From Coprococcus sp. (GTDB lineage Bacteria; Bacillota; Clostridia; Lachnospirales; Lachnospiraceae): a DNA stretch of 57,663 nucleotides. The DNA lies in NCBI GenBank assembly GCA_022793995.1, contig JAAWDY010000062.1, forward strand, positions 1-57,663, in the 5' to 3' direction. The notes beneath the pieces are model-generated. The model made no database searches. It saw only the letters and a program-made list of their open reading frames with translations, and was not told the origin of the DNA. Every line of letters begins with the position of its first letter. Within the stretch, counting starts at the first letter, position 1. The translations under genes and the position numbers were made by a program. Below are positions 26,231 to 35,664 of the stretch, in pieces.

Positions 26231-27502
26231 ATGGACTGGAGCCGTGTGACGCTTAAAAAGATAAGAGGATTGATCGTATTTACGATCGCAATTTTGGTAG
26301 GACTTTGGAGAATCGATATTGTGCTCGGGGCAATCGGATTTGTGTGGGAGATTCTGCTTCCATTTGCTGTGGGCGGCGCTATCGCGTTTGTTATAAATGT
26401 CCCCATGTGTTTTTTGGAGAAAAAATTGTTCGGTGAGGACAAGGAAAAACGTGGTCGGGTGATAAAAAAACTGGCAAGGCCAATCAGCCTGATTCTGACG
26501 GTAGCATTAGTGATCGGCGTCGTAGTGCTGGTTATGTTTGTGTTGGTACCGCAGCTCGCAGAAACGGTCATGAGCCTGGGCAAGAATATCGCGGCGTTTC
26601 TCCCGGAATTTCGTAGTTGGGTGGAAGAACTCACGAATGAGAACGTAGAAGTAATGAAGTGGGTGGACAAGATCGAGTTCGATCCGGACGCGATTCTTCA
26701 GTGGGGTATCAGCGCTTTCGGGGTGGGCGCCGGAAATATGGTGAGCACTACAGTGGCGGCGGTAGGTGGCATTATCAGCAGTGTCACGACCTTTTTTATC
26801 GCGTTTTCTTTTGCGTGTTATATTCTGGTTCAGAAGGAAAAGCTCCATGTCCAGGTAAGGAAAGTGATCTATGCATTTATACCCCGTCGGAAGGCAGAGG
26901 TAATATTGGAAATCTGTTCCCTCACTTATAAGACGTTTGCAAGTTTTCTGGCAGGGCAGTGCGTGGAGGCTGTGATCCTAGGAAGTATGTTCGTTGTGTC
27001 CATGACGGTTCTCAAGATGCCGTATGCGCTGCTTGTGGGTATCATTATCGCGTTTACGGCGCTGGTGCCTGTATTTGGTGGATTCATCGGGAGCAGCCTG
27101 GGGTTTGTGTTGATTTTTATAGTGAGTCCGAAGCAGGCATTGCTTTTCGTCGGTCTGTTCCTTCTTCTCCAGGAAATAGAAGGGAACCTGATCTATCCAC
27201 GGGTGGTCGGAAACTCTGTGGGGCTTCCGTCTATCTGGGTTCTGGCAGCAGTCAGTATCGGGGGCAATATGATGGGAATTGTGGGAATGCTGGTTTTTAT
27301 TCCTATTGCGTCGGTGGCGTACGCCTTGTTCCGCGAGGTAGTTTACCTGGAACTGAAAAAGAATAAGATCAGGAGGGTGACAATAGATTCCATAGAGGAG
27401 TATACGCCGCAGGAGGTGGAACAGATGCAGAAGGCATATGAGGCGGAGCATCCGGAGAATGGGGCAGAGGAGCTGAGCCGGAGCGGGGAAATGATTGAAT
27501 GA
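26231..27502 (+). CDS. AI-2E family transporter (PerM/YdbI-like)
   Basis: 423 residues from the ATG at 26231, placed after GGGAGGAGG; the open frame reaches back into the preceding terminator. About seven to eight membrane segments, with the family signature in the second half: GIIIAFTALVPVFGGFIGSSLG, LLLQEIEGNLIYPRVVGNSVGLP and ISIGGNMMGIVGMLVFIP. Substrates of the family vary and export of AI-2 is only one assigned role. A ~50-residue acidic tail closes the protein. Its stop overlaps the area just before the next gene. Confidence 0.88.
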   Translation: MDWSRVTLKKIRGLIVFTIAILVGLWRIDIVLGAIGFVWEILLPFAVGGAIAFVINVPMCFLEKKLFGEDKEKRGRVIKKLARPISLILTVALVIGVVVLVMFVLVPQLAETVMSLGKNIAAFLPEFRSWVEELTNENVEVMKWVDKIEFDPDAILQWGISAFGVGAGNMVSTTVAAVGGIISSVTTFFIAFSFACYILVQKEKLHVQVRKVIYAFIPRRKAEVILEICSLTYKTFASFLAGQCVEAVILGSMFVVSMTVLKMPYALLVGIIIAFTALVPVFGGFIGSSLGFVLIFIVSPKQALLFVGLFLLLQEIEGNLIYPRVVGNSVGLPSIWVLAAVSIGGNMMGIVGMLVFIPIASVAYALFREVVYLELKKNKIRRVTIDSIEEYTPQEVEQMQKAYEAEHPENGAEELSRSGEMIE

Positions 27503-27528
27503 TTGAAATGAGGAAAGGGGTCTCCTAC

Positions 27529-29223
27529 ATGGATTTTAAGATTGGCGTCGGCAAGTCGGATTTTGCTGATTTGCGGAATTCGGGTAATTATTATGTGGAT
27601 AAGACGGAAATCATACATGAACTTGTCCATGATACGGACAATAAGGTTACGCTGTTCACCAGGCCGCGAAGGTTCGGTAAGACTTTGATTATGAGCATGA
27701 TGGAGAACTTTTTTAATATAAAGAAGAACAGCAGGGAGATTTTCGAGAGCCTGGATATTACGGAGCATCATGAATTCTGTGATAAATGGATGAATCAATA
27801 TCCTGTGTTGTTTGTATCATTTAAAGATATTGAGGCGTTGACATTTGAAGGTGCATACAAAATGCTTAAAACAAGGGCGGCGGATCTATGTAAGGAACTG
27901 GAGTACCTGATGGAAGACAGCGCCGTCAATGCAGCCGATGCAGAAATTTTCCGGCGTCTTATGTATAAAACGGCTGATGAGGATGAAATCAAGAATTTCT
28001 TGAAAACGATCATGCGCATGATGTACTCGGTCTATGGCAGGGAAGTGATCCTTCTCATTGATGAATATGATGTTCCGCTTGCAAAGGCAAATGAAAAAGA
28101 TACCGAGGAGAAGAATTTTTATCCCGCAATGCTGGATGTGATCCGGGGAATCATGGGGACGGCGTTAAAGGATAATGAATATCTTAAGTTTGCTGTTATT
28201 ACAGGATGTCTTCGGCTTGCAAAGGAGAGCATTTTTACCGGCACGAACAATTTTGCCTCTTATTCTGTCCTGGACGAGGATTTTTCAGGGTATTTTGGCT
28301 TTTCGGATGATGAAGTTGCAGAACTTTTGTCTGTTGCCGGCTGTCAGGATCAATTTGATATCATAAAGGAATGGTATGACGGGTATGGATTTGGAAATCA
28401 TTTTGTATATTGTCCCTGGGATGTCATGAATCATATGTCGGCATTAAAGAAGAAGAAAAATGCAAGACCTAAGAATTACTGGAAGAATACCAGTCATAAT
28501 GGATTATTGCTGACATTTGTAAAGAGAACAGACTTTAAGGTGAAAAACAAGTTTGAAACTCTTATGAACGGCGGCACGATTGTTCAGACAATTTCAGACG
28601 AGTTAACCTACGATACGCTTCATTCTTCAGAAGATAATCTTTGGAGTGTGCTGCTGATGACAGGATATCTTACGAAAGCGGACGCGGATGAAGAAGGCGA
28701 AACAGTGAGTCTGAAGATACCGAATAGAGAGATCGCCTCTATTTTTGAGGATACTGTGGTAGCATACTTTAAGAGCACGATAGACAACAGTACACAGAAG
28801 TCCATGATGGAAGCATTTTGGAATCGTGATGAGGAGGCGGCGGGAAGAGCGATATCAGACCTTTTGTGGAAGACTATAAGCTATAATGATTATCATGAAG
28901 ACTATTACCACGCTTTTTTGGCCGGGGCATTCGTGGGACTGGGGTATGAGGTGGAATCGAATAAAGAAAAGGGGCTTGGCAGGCCGGATATTTTACTGAA
29001 GGACGATGATCATCGCAGGGTGATTATCATTGAGGCTAAAAAGTCTGCTCATGAATCGCACATGAATGCGGATTGTGACGAGGCGGTCGATCAGATTATT
29101 ACAAGAAAATATGCTATGGGACTCTATGGTTATGAGCAGATCCTCTGCTATGGAGTCGCCTTTTTCCAGAAGCAGGCAAAAGTCAAGGGGATGAGTATCC
29201 CCCCGGCTTTTGCCGATGTTTAA
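27529..29223 (+). CDS. AAA-ATPase-like / PD-(D/E)XK nuclease protein
   Basis: 564 residues from the ATG at 27529 (AGGAAAGGGG site). N-terminal AAA-ATPase-like domain: GKSDFADLRNSGNYYVDKTE, P-loop FTRPRRFGKTLIMSM near residue 45, and Walker B ILLIDEYDVPLAKA near 178. The C-terminal PD-(D/E)XK domain shows LGRPDILLKD and IIIEAKKSA (D...E-x-K) near residues 485-505. Common in gut anaerobes in many copies, with no proven function; nuclease activity is inferred from the motif. It sits between a transporter and feoAB with its own start site. Confidence 0.87.
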   Translation: MDFKIGVGKSDFADLRNSGNYYVDKTEIIHELVHDTDNKVTLFTRPRRFGKTLIMSMMENFFNIKKNSREIFESLDITEHHEFCDKWMNQYPVLFVSFKDIEALTFEGAYKMLKTRAADLCKELEYLMEDSAVNAADAEIFRRLMYKTADEDEIKNFLKTIMRMMYSVYGREVILLIDEYDVPLAKANEKDTEEKNFYPAMLDVIRGIMGTALKDNEYLKFAVITGCLRLAKESIFTGTNNFASYSVLDEDFSGYFGFSDDEVAELLSVAGCQDQFDIIKEWYDGYGFGNHFVYCPWDVMNHMSALKKKKNARPKNYWKNTSHNGLLLTFVKRTDFKVKNKFETLMNGGTIVQTISDELTYDTLHSSEDNLWSVLLMTGYLTKADADEEGETVSLKIPNREIASIFEDTVVAYFKSTIDNSTQKSMMEAFWNRDEEAAGRAISDLLWKTISYNDYHEDYYHAFLAGAFVGLGYEVESNKEKGLGRPDILLKDDDHRRVIIIEAKKSAHESHMNADCDEAVDQIITRKYAMGLYGYEQILCYGVAFFQKQAKVKGMSIPPAFADV

Positions 29224-29232
29224 CCTGATTAG

Positions 29233-31587
29233 TCAGTGCAGTCCTAGTAGAAGTCCTGCCGCGTGGACGACAAGAGCGGCCGCGTATGCGATCATACATT
29301 GTCCGACCACGACGCCGGCGGCCCATTTTCCGCCCAGTTCACGCTTGACCGACGCAACCGCGGCGATGCAGGGAGTGTAGAGCAGACAGAAGATAAGCAG
29401 GCTGGCTGCTCCTAGGGGCGTGACGGCTTCGACAAGAGCCGTTGTGGTCCCGAACAGCACGGACAGTGTGGAAACGACGCTTTCTTTTGCAAGAAATCCG
29501 GTGATGAGAGCTGTTGAGATCCGCCAGTCGCCAAGTCCTAAGGGAGTCAGGATGGGGGCGATAAAACCGGAGATCAGAGCCAGGATGCTGGAATGGGAAT
29601 CTTCCACCATATTAAGCCGGAAATCAAAGGTCTGCAGGAACCAGATTATAATCGTCGCAATGAAAATGACGGTGAAGGCACGCTGCAGGAAGTCTTTTGC
29701 TTTATCCCAGAGAAGGAGGCTAACGTTTTTCAATCCCGGCAGCCGGTAGTTTGGAAGTTCCAGGACAAAGGGGGTGGCCTCGCCCTTAAATAAGGTTCCC
29801 TTGGTAATGAGCGCGCCGAAAATGCCGAGAATGATACCCAGCAGATATAGCCCGATCATGACAAGAGCACCCTGTTTGGGGAAGAATACTGCGGTAAAAA
29901 AGGCGTAGATCGGGAGCTTTGCCGAACAGCTCATAAACGGCGTCAGAAGGATCGTCATTTTTCTGTCGCGCTCTGAGGGAAGCGTCCTGGTTGCCATGAC
30001 TCCCGGAACCGTGCAGCCGAAGCCGATCAGCATCGGTACGATACTTCTGCCGGACAGACCGATTTTCCGCAGGAGTTTGTCCATCACAAAAGCGACCCTC
30101 GCGATATACCCGCTGTCTTCCATGAGTGACAAGAAGAAAAACAGGGTCACGATGATCGGCAGAAAGCTCAGTACGCTGCCGACGCCGTTGAAAATCCCAT
30201 CGATTACCAGCAAGTGGAGCGCGCTGTTTACGTGGGCAGCGGTAAGGGCAGAGTCTACAAATCCGGAAAGCCAGGTAATACCTGTCTCAAGAAGACCCTG
30301 GAGCCATGCGCCGACGACGTTGAAGGTTAGCCAGAATACCAGGCCCATGATGCCGATGAACGCGGGGATCGCCGTATATTTACCTGTCAGGATCCGGTCG
30401 ATTTTGGCGCTTCTTAAGTGTTCTTTGCTTTCGCGCGGTTTTACTACTGTATTTTCACATAAATCCTGGATAAAAGAGAAACGCATGTCTGCAATGGCGG
30501 CGGCCCGGTCAAGACAGCCTTCCTTTTCCATCTGGCAGATAATATGCTCCAACATTTCTTTTTCATTTTCATCCAGGTCAAGACTTTCAAGAATACGTGC
30601 GTCGCCTTCCGCCAGCTTGCTTGCGGCAAAACGAACGGGAATGCCTGCCTTGGCGGCATGGTCCTCGATCAGGTGCATAATAGCGTGCAGGCATCTATGG
30701 ACGGCTCCGCCGTGCTGATCGCCGCTGCAGAAATCGACGCGTCCCGGGCTTTCCTGGTATTTCGCCACATGGAGGGCATGCCCGACCAGTTCGTCGATGC
30801 CTTCATTTTTAGCCGCGGAAATGGGGACGACCGGAATACCCAGCATTTCTTCCATCTTATTGATGCGGATGGAGCCGCCGTTTCCACGGACTTCGTCCAT
30901 CATGTTGAGCGCGAGAACCATGGGAATATCCAGTTCCATGAGCTGCATAGTGAGATAGAGATTCCGTTCAATGTTGGAGGCGTCTACAATATTAATGATG
31001 CCTTTGGGACCCTCGTCCAGGACAAAATTCCTTGTCACCAATTCTTCGCTGGAATAAGGCGACATGGAGTAGATTCCGGGAAGATCTGTAATTAACGTGT
31101 TCCGGTGGCCTTTGATTATGCCATCTTTTCGGTCTACCGTTACGCCGGGGAAGTTGCCCACATGCTGATTTGAGCCAGTAAGCTGGTTGAACAGCGTTGT
31201 CTTGCCGCAGTTCTGGTTGCCCGCAAGGGCAAAGGTGAGGGTAACGCTATCCGGGAGCGGGTGTTCCGTGGATTTCTCGTGGAACTTTCCGCCTTCGCCA
31301 AGACCCGGGTGAGGGATGTGCGGGGCGGGCTCAGAGTTGCCGGAAAGTTTAGGGGAATACTCCCTCACGTCCTTGATTCCGATTTTCCCGGCGTCCGCGA
31401 TCCGTAAAGTCAGGTCATATCCATGTATCATAAATTCCATTGGATCCCCAAGAGGGGCATATTTTACCAGCACGATATCAGAACCGGGGATTAACCCCAT
31501 GTCCAGGAAATGCTGGCGCAGGGCGCCCTCGCCACCGACAGTGGTGATCGTCGCCTGCTTTCCGATTGGAAGTTCGTTCAGTGTCAT
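29233..31587 (-). CDS. feoB: ferrous iron transporter, FeoA-FeoB fusion
   Basis: 784 residues from the ATG at 31587, 10 nt after GGAAAGGAG. Residues 1-75 are a complete FeoA SH3-like domain (LNELPIGKQATITTVGG). A ~30-residue linker leads to the FeoB G domain: GNQNCGKTTLFN (G1), GNFPGVTVD (G2), DLPGIYSM (G3) and NMMD (G4). The membrane part follows with two Gate regions, including SFLPIIVTLFFFLSLMEDSGYIARV and PFMSCSAKLPIY. Known: GTP-dependent Fe2+ uptake at the cytoplasmic membrane. It has its own promoter, and its leader carries the hairpin repeats at 31617-31722. Confidence 0.95.
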   Translation of the reverse strand: MTLNELPIGKQATITTVGGEGALRQHFLDMGLIPGSDIVLVKYAPLGDPMEFMIHGYDLTLRIADAGKIGIKDVREYSPKLSGNSEPAPHIPHPGLGEGGKFHEKSTEHPLPDSVTLTFALAGNQNCGKTTLFNQLTGSNQHVGNFPGVTVDRKDGIIKGHRNTLITDLPGIYSMSPYSSEELVTRNFVLDEGPKGIINIVDASNIERNLYLTMQLMELDIPMVLALNMMDEVRGNGGSIRINKMEEMLGIPVVPISAAKNEGIDELVGHALHVAKYQESPGRVDFCSGDQHGGAVHRCLHAIMHLIEDHAAKAGIPVRFAASKLAEGDARILESLDLDENEKEMLEHIICQMEKEGCLDRAAAIADMRFSFIQDLCENTVVKPRESKEHLRSAKIDRILTGKYTAIPAFIGIMGLVFWLTFNVVGAWLQGLLETGITWLSGFVDSALTAAHVNSALHLLVIDGIFNGVGSVLSFLPIIVTLFFFLSLMEDSGYIARVAFVMDKLLRKIGLSGRSIVPMLIGFGCTVPGVMATRTLPSERDRKMTILLTPFMSCSAKLPIYAFFTAVFFPKQGALVMIGLYLLGIILGIFGALITKGTLFKGEATPFVLELPNYRLPGLKNVSLLLWDKAKDFLQRAFTVIFIATIIIWFLQTFDFRLNMVEDSHSSILALISGFIAPILTPLGLGDWRISTALITGFLAKESVVSTLSVLFGTTTALVEAVTPLGAASLLIFCLLYTPCIAAVASVKRELGGKWAAGVVVGQCMIAYAAALVVHAAGLLLGLH

Positions 31588-31616
31588 ATGTATCAAACTC
31601 CTTTCCTATTAAATCT

Positions 31617-31722
31617 CATCGCCGAATAGGCGATTCGATTCAGGTATCCCGAATGCAGAGCATGAGGGATTTCCCCAAATAAACCTCATCGCCAAATAGG
31701 TGATTTGGCGGAGGTATTCCGA
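31617..31722. repeat. two hairpin repeat units in the feoAB leader
   Basis: ATCGCCGAATAGGCGAT (stem 6, loop 5) at about 31619-31635 and a variant, ATCGCCAAATAGGTGAT, at 31689-31705, each followed by related sequence (AGGTATCCCGAATG and AGGTATTCCGAAG). The same unit recurs three times at 57496-57663. In feoAB transcripts these lie in the ~130-nt leader, read as the complementary strand. Confidence 0.75.
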
Positions 31723-31727
31723 AGATA

Positions 31728-31755
31728 GTATAGACTAACTAGATGGCTCTGTCAA
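31728..31755 (-). promoter_or_regulatory. sigma-A-type promoter of feoAB
   Basis: On the minus strand: TTGACA (31755-31750), a 16-bp spacer and TATACT (31733-31728). No clear iron-repressor palindrome overlaps it. Confidence 0.72.
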
Positions 31756-31780
31756 GTACGGAAGAGGAGAGAAAAATACA

Positions 31781-31810
31781 TTGACGCGATATCTATATAT
31801 ACCATATAAT
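31781..31810 (+). promoter_or_regulatory. sigma-A-type promoter of the FIST-chemoreceptor pair
   Basis: TTGACG at 31781-31786, an 18-bp spacer and TATAAT at 31805-31810, 36 bp before the GTG start. Confidence 0.72.
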
Positions 31811-31846
31811 GTAAAGGAACAAAGATGAAAGAGAGGACCGCACATA

Positions 31847-32902
31847 GTGAGACAGTTTTTTGGAATGAGCCAGCAGGGAAATTTAACCGAAGCGGTTCGA
31901 GGATTGAGCAGGCCCCAATTTATTATGCTGTTTTCTAACGCTGATCAGTTTGAGAAACATGTAGATGAGTTGGAGAAGCTTTATCCCGAAGTGCCCAGTA
32001 TCGGTTGCATCGGCATGAGCTACGACACCAGAGTAGTTGAGAAAGGAGTCAGCGTCGTCGCATTCTATGATGGCGTAACTGCAACGGCGAACGTATTAGA
32101 AGAAGTATCCGTTATGCCTGTAAAATATATTGAGCGTCTGCAGGAAGATGTAAAGCGTGTAAACGGGTCGCAGAACGATACGATCTGTATTGATTTATGT
32201 TCCGGGAACGACGCGTGCGTGCTTACCACGATTTATTCTGTATTAAAAGGGAAAAATATTTCTCTGGTGGGAGGAACAGGCGATGCGGGCAAAGTGTCCG
32301 CGAACGGGAAGATTTACGAAAATGCAGTGGCCTATGGCATAGTAAAGAACCAAAATGGAAAGGTAAAAGCATATAAAGAGAACATTTACCGCCAGATGGA
32401 AAATTATCATTTTATCGCGTCGCGGACAGATAAGGCGAATTATGTGATCGGAGCTTTGAACGGATATCCGGCGAGGCAGGTTTATCAGGATATTTTACAT
32501 ATTACAGAACAGGAAATCACAACGCAGACATTTAAGAATCCTTTTGGGAAGGTCAATGGGGATGATATTTGTATTGTTTCGATCAAAGAGGTGAAGGGAG
32601 ACGCCTTGACGTGTTTCCGGCAGGTCAATGATTCGGACGTCCTGGTCCTTTTAGAGTTGGGCGATTATAGGGCCACGGTGAAGAATACGATTCACCAGAT
32701 ACAGCAGGATTTCTCTCATGTTTCGGCAGTGTTTTCTATAAACTGTCTGTTCAGGTATCTTCTGTTCACTCAGAACCATTATATGCAGGAATATCTAAGC
32801 GATATGAGCCGGCTAGGAGCACATGCAGGTTTCGTCGGATACGGCGAGCACTATAATAATCGGTTCGTCAACCAGTCCATGACCTGTGTGGTATTTGAGT
32901 AA
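31847..32902 (+). CDS. FIST domain sensor protein
   Basis: 351 residues, with FIST N (about 20-215) and FIST_C (about 215-340) domains; [25 protein letters not shown] is typical of the first and [13 protein letters not shown] residues of the second. There is no signal peptide or membrane segment, so it is cytoplasmic. Known: FIST domains are proposed to bind small ligands such as amino acids and to feed signalling proteins. The GTG start follows GAAAGAGAGG. The next gene, a chemoreceptor, begins 13 bp after its stop, so the two likely act together. Confidence 0.83.
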   Translation: MRQFFGMSQQGNLTEAVRGLSRPQFIMLFSNADQFEKHVDELEKLYPEVPSIGCIGMSYDTRVVEKGVSVVAFYDGVTATANVLEEVSVMPVKYIERLQEDVKRVNGSQNDTICIDLCSGNDACVLTTIYSVLKGKNISLVGGTGDAGKVSANGKIYENAVAYGIVKNQNGKVKAYKENIYRQMENYHFIASRTDKANYVIGALNGYPARQVYQDILHITEQEITTQTFKNPFGKVNGDDICIVSIKEVKGDALTCFRQVNDSDVLVLLELGDYRATVKNTIHQIQQDFSHVSAVFSINCLFRYLLFTQNHYMQEYLSDMSRLGAHAGFVGYGEHYNNRFVNQSMTCVVFE

Positions 32903-32915
32903 AGGGGGAGTCGTA

Positions 32916-33863
32916 ATGTTTTGGAATAGAAAGAAACAAGGTGTAAAGGGAATGCCTGAGAATACGAACGACCTGTATCCGGTACTGCATGTAATGGAAA
33001 CTTTGAAAGATTATCATACAGAGCTTGTACAGAAGGAAGTGGATTCCCTTAGTGAATTGAGCAATATTGGAAAGTCTTTTGGGAAAATATTGACAGAGGC
33101 AGAAAGTTTCCAGGGAAAGCTTCAGGAGTTTGATCTGAATTTTTCAAGTATCGAACAGGTATCCGGTGAGTTTTCGGCTGTCAAGGAAAGCATTTCCCAG
33201 TCGGTTGAACATGCCCAGAACGGGGTTGAAGATCTTAAGAACAGTTCCATGCAGGTGGAAGCACATTTTGGCGAGATGGAGAATACATTTGCCAATCTGC
33301 AGCAGGCGGTGGAAAAGATCAAGAAGTGTACCAGCAGTATTGTTTCAATTGCCGAGCAGACGAATTTGCTCGCTCTGAATGCTTCCATCGAAGCCGCCAG
33401 GGCCGGAGAGCAGGGAAAAGGATTTGCAGTAGTGGCGGTAGAAGTGAAGAAGCTTGCGGATGAGATCAAAAACTTGACCGGTGAGGTAGATTCCGGTATC
33501 CGGGATGTGGAGGATGGAACAGACCGGCTAAACGGCAGTATCGCGGCGTCCCAGGAGGCATTGGGAAGAAGCCTGGCGAAGGTAAATGAAACTTACGATA
33601 TGTTTGACGATATCACGCATTCAGCCGAGGGCGCGGAGACAGTGCATACGGAGATTTCCAGGGTGATCGGTGAGTCGAAGACAGCCCTGCAGTTATTGTG
33701 CGGTTTCTTTGAACAATTGCGCAATGGATATCAGGAGGTCGTGAAACATATCAACAGGGCGCGCAAGCTGGGAACGACCAAGAGCGCTATGTTTGAAGAT
33801 ATCGACAATATGATGGGGCAGATTCCGCCGATCATAAAGGAACATACGTCGAAAAACAGTTGA
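32916..33863 (+). CDS. soluble methyl-accepting chemotaxis-type signalling protein
   Basis: 315 residues from the ATG at 32916 (AAAGGGGGAG site). The hairpin tip typical of chemoreceptors is present near residues 150-180: [20 protein letters not shown] followed by [17 protein letters not shown]. The rest is coiled coil. It has no membrane helix and no recognisable sensor domain, so input may come from the FIST protein encoded just upstream. No che genes are in the window; kinase coupling must be elsewhere or absent. Confidence 0.87.
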   Translation: MFWNRKKQGVKGMPENTNDLYPVLHVMETLKDYHTELVQKEVDSLSELSNIGKSFGKILTEAESFQGKLQEFDLNFSSIEQVSGEFSAVKESISQSVEHAQNGVEDLKNSSMQVEAHFGEMENTFANLQQAVEKIKKCTSSIVSIAEQTNLLALNASIEAARAGEQGKGFAVVAVEVKKLADEIKNLTGEVDSGIRDVEDGTDRLNGSIAASQEALGRSLAKVNETYDMFDDITHSAEGAETVHTEISRVIGESKTALQLLCGFFEQLRNGYQEVVKHINRARKLGTTKSAMFEDIDNMMGQIPPIIKEHTSKNS

Positions 33864-33929
33864 CCGCATAGAGGCGGCAGTTCCTTCATATATTAAGTCA
33901 ATGGGACTTAGATAAGGAAGTGTCGAAAT

Positions 33930-34547
33930 ATGTTAAACTATCTATGGGCGGGAATGATTATTGTAGGAGTGATCTTTGCAGCGTTTACTGGGAAGATGCC
34001 GGAGGTCACCAACGCGGCGCTGGATTCCTCCAAGGAGGCGGTGACATTATGCATCACGATGATGGGGGTCATGGCGCTTTGGGTGGGAATCATGGAGATC
34101 GCAAAAGCGGCGGGGATGATGGAATCGGCAGCCCGAAGGCTCGGACCGTTCATCCGTTTCCTGTTTCCAGATTTGCCTAAGAATCATCCGGCAAGAGAGC
34201 ATATTGCGGCGAATATTATCGCGAATGTATTAGGTCTCGGCTGGGCGGCGACTCCTGCGGGATTAAAAGCAATGGAGGAGTTGGGGAAGCTGGAGGAAGA
34301 CAGGAGGAAAGGGAGGATGCCTGGCCCGGTGAGGGCGAGAGGGATTGCCAGCAATGAGATGTGCACGTTTTTGATACTGAATATCTCGTCGCTGCAGTTG
34401 ATACCGGTCAATGTGATTGCCTACCGGAGCCAGTATGGGAGCGTGAACCCGGCGGCGATCGTGGGAGCGGGTATTGCCGCGACGGCAGTGAGTACAGTGG
34501 CGGCGGTGGTGTATTGTAAGATGATGAATGGGAAGCGGAGGATATAG
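33930..34547 (+). CDS. spmA: spore maturation protein A
   Basis: 205 residues, full length. Membrane segments near 3-20, 43-60 and 175-198; the conserved nucleoside-recognition (Gate) features include MMGVMALWVGIMEIAKAAG, NIIANVLGLGWAATPAGLKA and SNEMCTFLILNISSLQLIPVN. Known: SpmA with SpmB is needed for spore core dehydration and heat resistance. In most Firmicutes spmB follows at once; here it is 9.1 kb away (43696-44223) and a terminator overlaps the spmA stop. Confidence 0.92.
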   Translation: MLNYLWAGMIIVGVIFAAFTGKMPEVTNAALDSSKEAVTLCITMMGVMALWVGIMEIAKAAGMMESAARRLGPFIRFLFPDLPKNHPAREHIAANIIANVLGLGWAATPAGLKAMEELGKLEEDRRKGRMPGPVRARGIASNEMCTFLILNISSLQLIPVNVIAYRSQYGSVNPAAIVGAGIAATAVSTVAAVVYCKMMNGKRRI

Positions 34548-34561
34548 CATCTTCCGCTTTT
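34535..34561 (+). terminator. intrinsic terminator overlapping the spmA stop codon
   Basis: GCGGAGGAT (34535-34543) pairs with ATCTTCCGC (34549-34557, one wobble) and is followed by TTTT. The 5-nt loop contains the TAG stop codon. Confidence 0.75.
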
Positions 34562-34601
34562 GTAGTATTCAAGAAGAGAAGAAAAGAGTTTTGAAAGTAT
34601 A

Positions 34602-34630
34602 TTGAGAGGAACTATTTTTGGGGGTATACT
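34602..34630 (+). promoter_or_regulatory. sigma-A-type promoter for the 34670 gene
   Basis: TTGAGA at 34602-34607, a 17-bp spacer and TATACT at 34625-34630. Confidence 0.62.
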
Positions 34631-34669
34631 AAGTAAAGAATATAGTTTGAGTAAGAAGGAGTCTGGACT

Positions 34670-34927
34670 ATGGAAATGACTGGTAATAAATTTAACTTAG
34701 AAGATTTATATATTGGAATGAAGATTCAAGACAAAGGACAGCTAAGTGACATATATGATACGTGGATTATGCTTGTAAAAAGCAGCGATTCGGATATATA
34801 TACGATAAGGTTCATAGGTAAGGAAACTAATGCAGAATCAGATAAACTGTTTACACAAGACAATGTGGTATGTCCGGTATACAATGACAGTATGGAACTA
34901 GAGGGAGATATATACTATGAGGAATAA
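34670..34927 (+). CDS. small acidic hypothetical protein
   Basis: 85 residues, no signal peptide, acidic. MTGNKFNLEDLYIGMKIQDKG at the start and SDSDIYTIRFIGKETN later suggest a small beta-rich fold. No family was recognised. The codon use is AT-richer than the surrounding core genes, as for the next few genes, which points to transferred DNA. It ends 11 bp inside the retropepsin-like gene, so the two form a unit, and it has its own promoter and an AGAAGGAG site. Confidence 0.68.
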   Translation: MEMTGNKFNLEDLYIGMKIQDKGQLSDIYDTWIMLVKSSDSDIYTIRFIGKETNAESDKLFTQDNVVCPVYNDSMELEGDIYYEE

Positions 34928-35472
34928 ATATATCCTGCTTGAAATGAATCAGAGGCATGAAATAAGGGCTGATGTTAATATGACGATAAAAAACATGGGA
35001 CTTACAGAAATAGAGAATATGAATGTCAAAATAGATACGGGATGTCCTTATACGTCTATTCCAATTTTAAAATTTGGTATATCAAATGCTAAAGCACAGC
35101 AAGTGAAACAAAGGGATTGTGCTGATAATAAAATTAAGAAAAGAAATTTCGTTTGGTGTTAATGACTCAAAAGAAAAGCGGGAGTCAGACAAAGAAAAAT
35201 TTAAGGCTGGAAGGTATATGGAATTAAAATCCATAACATTTCAACATAGAGATTTTGAAATTGATTTTGGAGGAGTTTGTATTAATAAGGATTATGTGAA
35301 AGTCAGCTATGATAGAACAGGTAATATTCTTATAGGAATGGATATTCTGTCCAAAATGGATATACATATAGGGAAAAGTAAGATTCTTGGGAAAACTGCT
35401 TTTATTGCATGCCCATATGAAAGTATGAATCAGGAGTATCATGAGGCTCTAAGCCATCATTTTGATATATAA
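34917..35472 (+). pseudogene. retropepsin-like aspartic protease gene interrupted by a frameshift
   Basis: Two overlapping frames make one recognisable protein. The first (34917-35162) has NVKIDTGCPYTSIP, the DTG active-site motif of clan AA aspartic proteases. The second (entered near 35139) gives KKEISFGVNDSKEKRESD and ends with GNILIGMDILSKMDIHIG, the ILG-like flap/terminal motif. Removing one A from the AAAA run at 35139-35142 joins them into a ~185-residue protein. The cause may be mutation, assembly error or phase variation. Cytoplasmic by appearance. Confidence 0.68.
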
Positions 35473-35527
35473 TAATTCGAGGTTTTTGTAAGAAGTAAAA
35501 GAAATTTTTAGTCCTGCCTTGACATAA

Positions 35528-35618
35528 GCGAATGTATTAGGCCTCGGCTGGGCGGCGACTTTTGCGGGATTAAAAGCAATGGAGGAGTTGGGGAAGCTGG
35601 AGGAAGACAGGAGGAAAG
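35528..35618 (+). repeat. duplicated internal fragment of spmA
   Basis: 91 bp matching spmA positions 34221-34311 with three mismatches, in direct orientation and with no coding continuity. Marks a duplication or recombination boundary 1307 bp downstream of the original. Confidence 0.93.
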
Positions 35619-35664
35619 CTTGGTAATAAGTGTAATAGAAAGATTGTGAGGTACTGTGGTTAAT

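Noticed and set aside
29996..30718. Plus-strand 240-residue open frame opposite feoAB
   Set aside because: Lies wholly within the FeoB coding region with no family features and no ribosome site.
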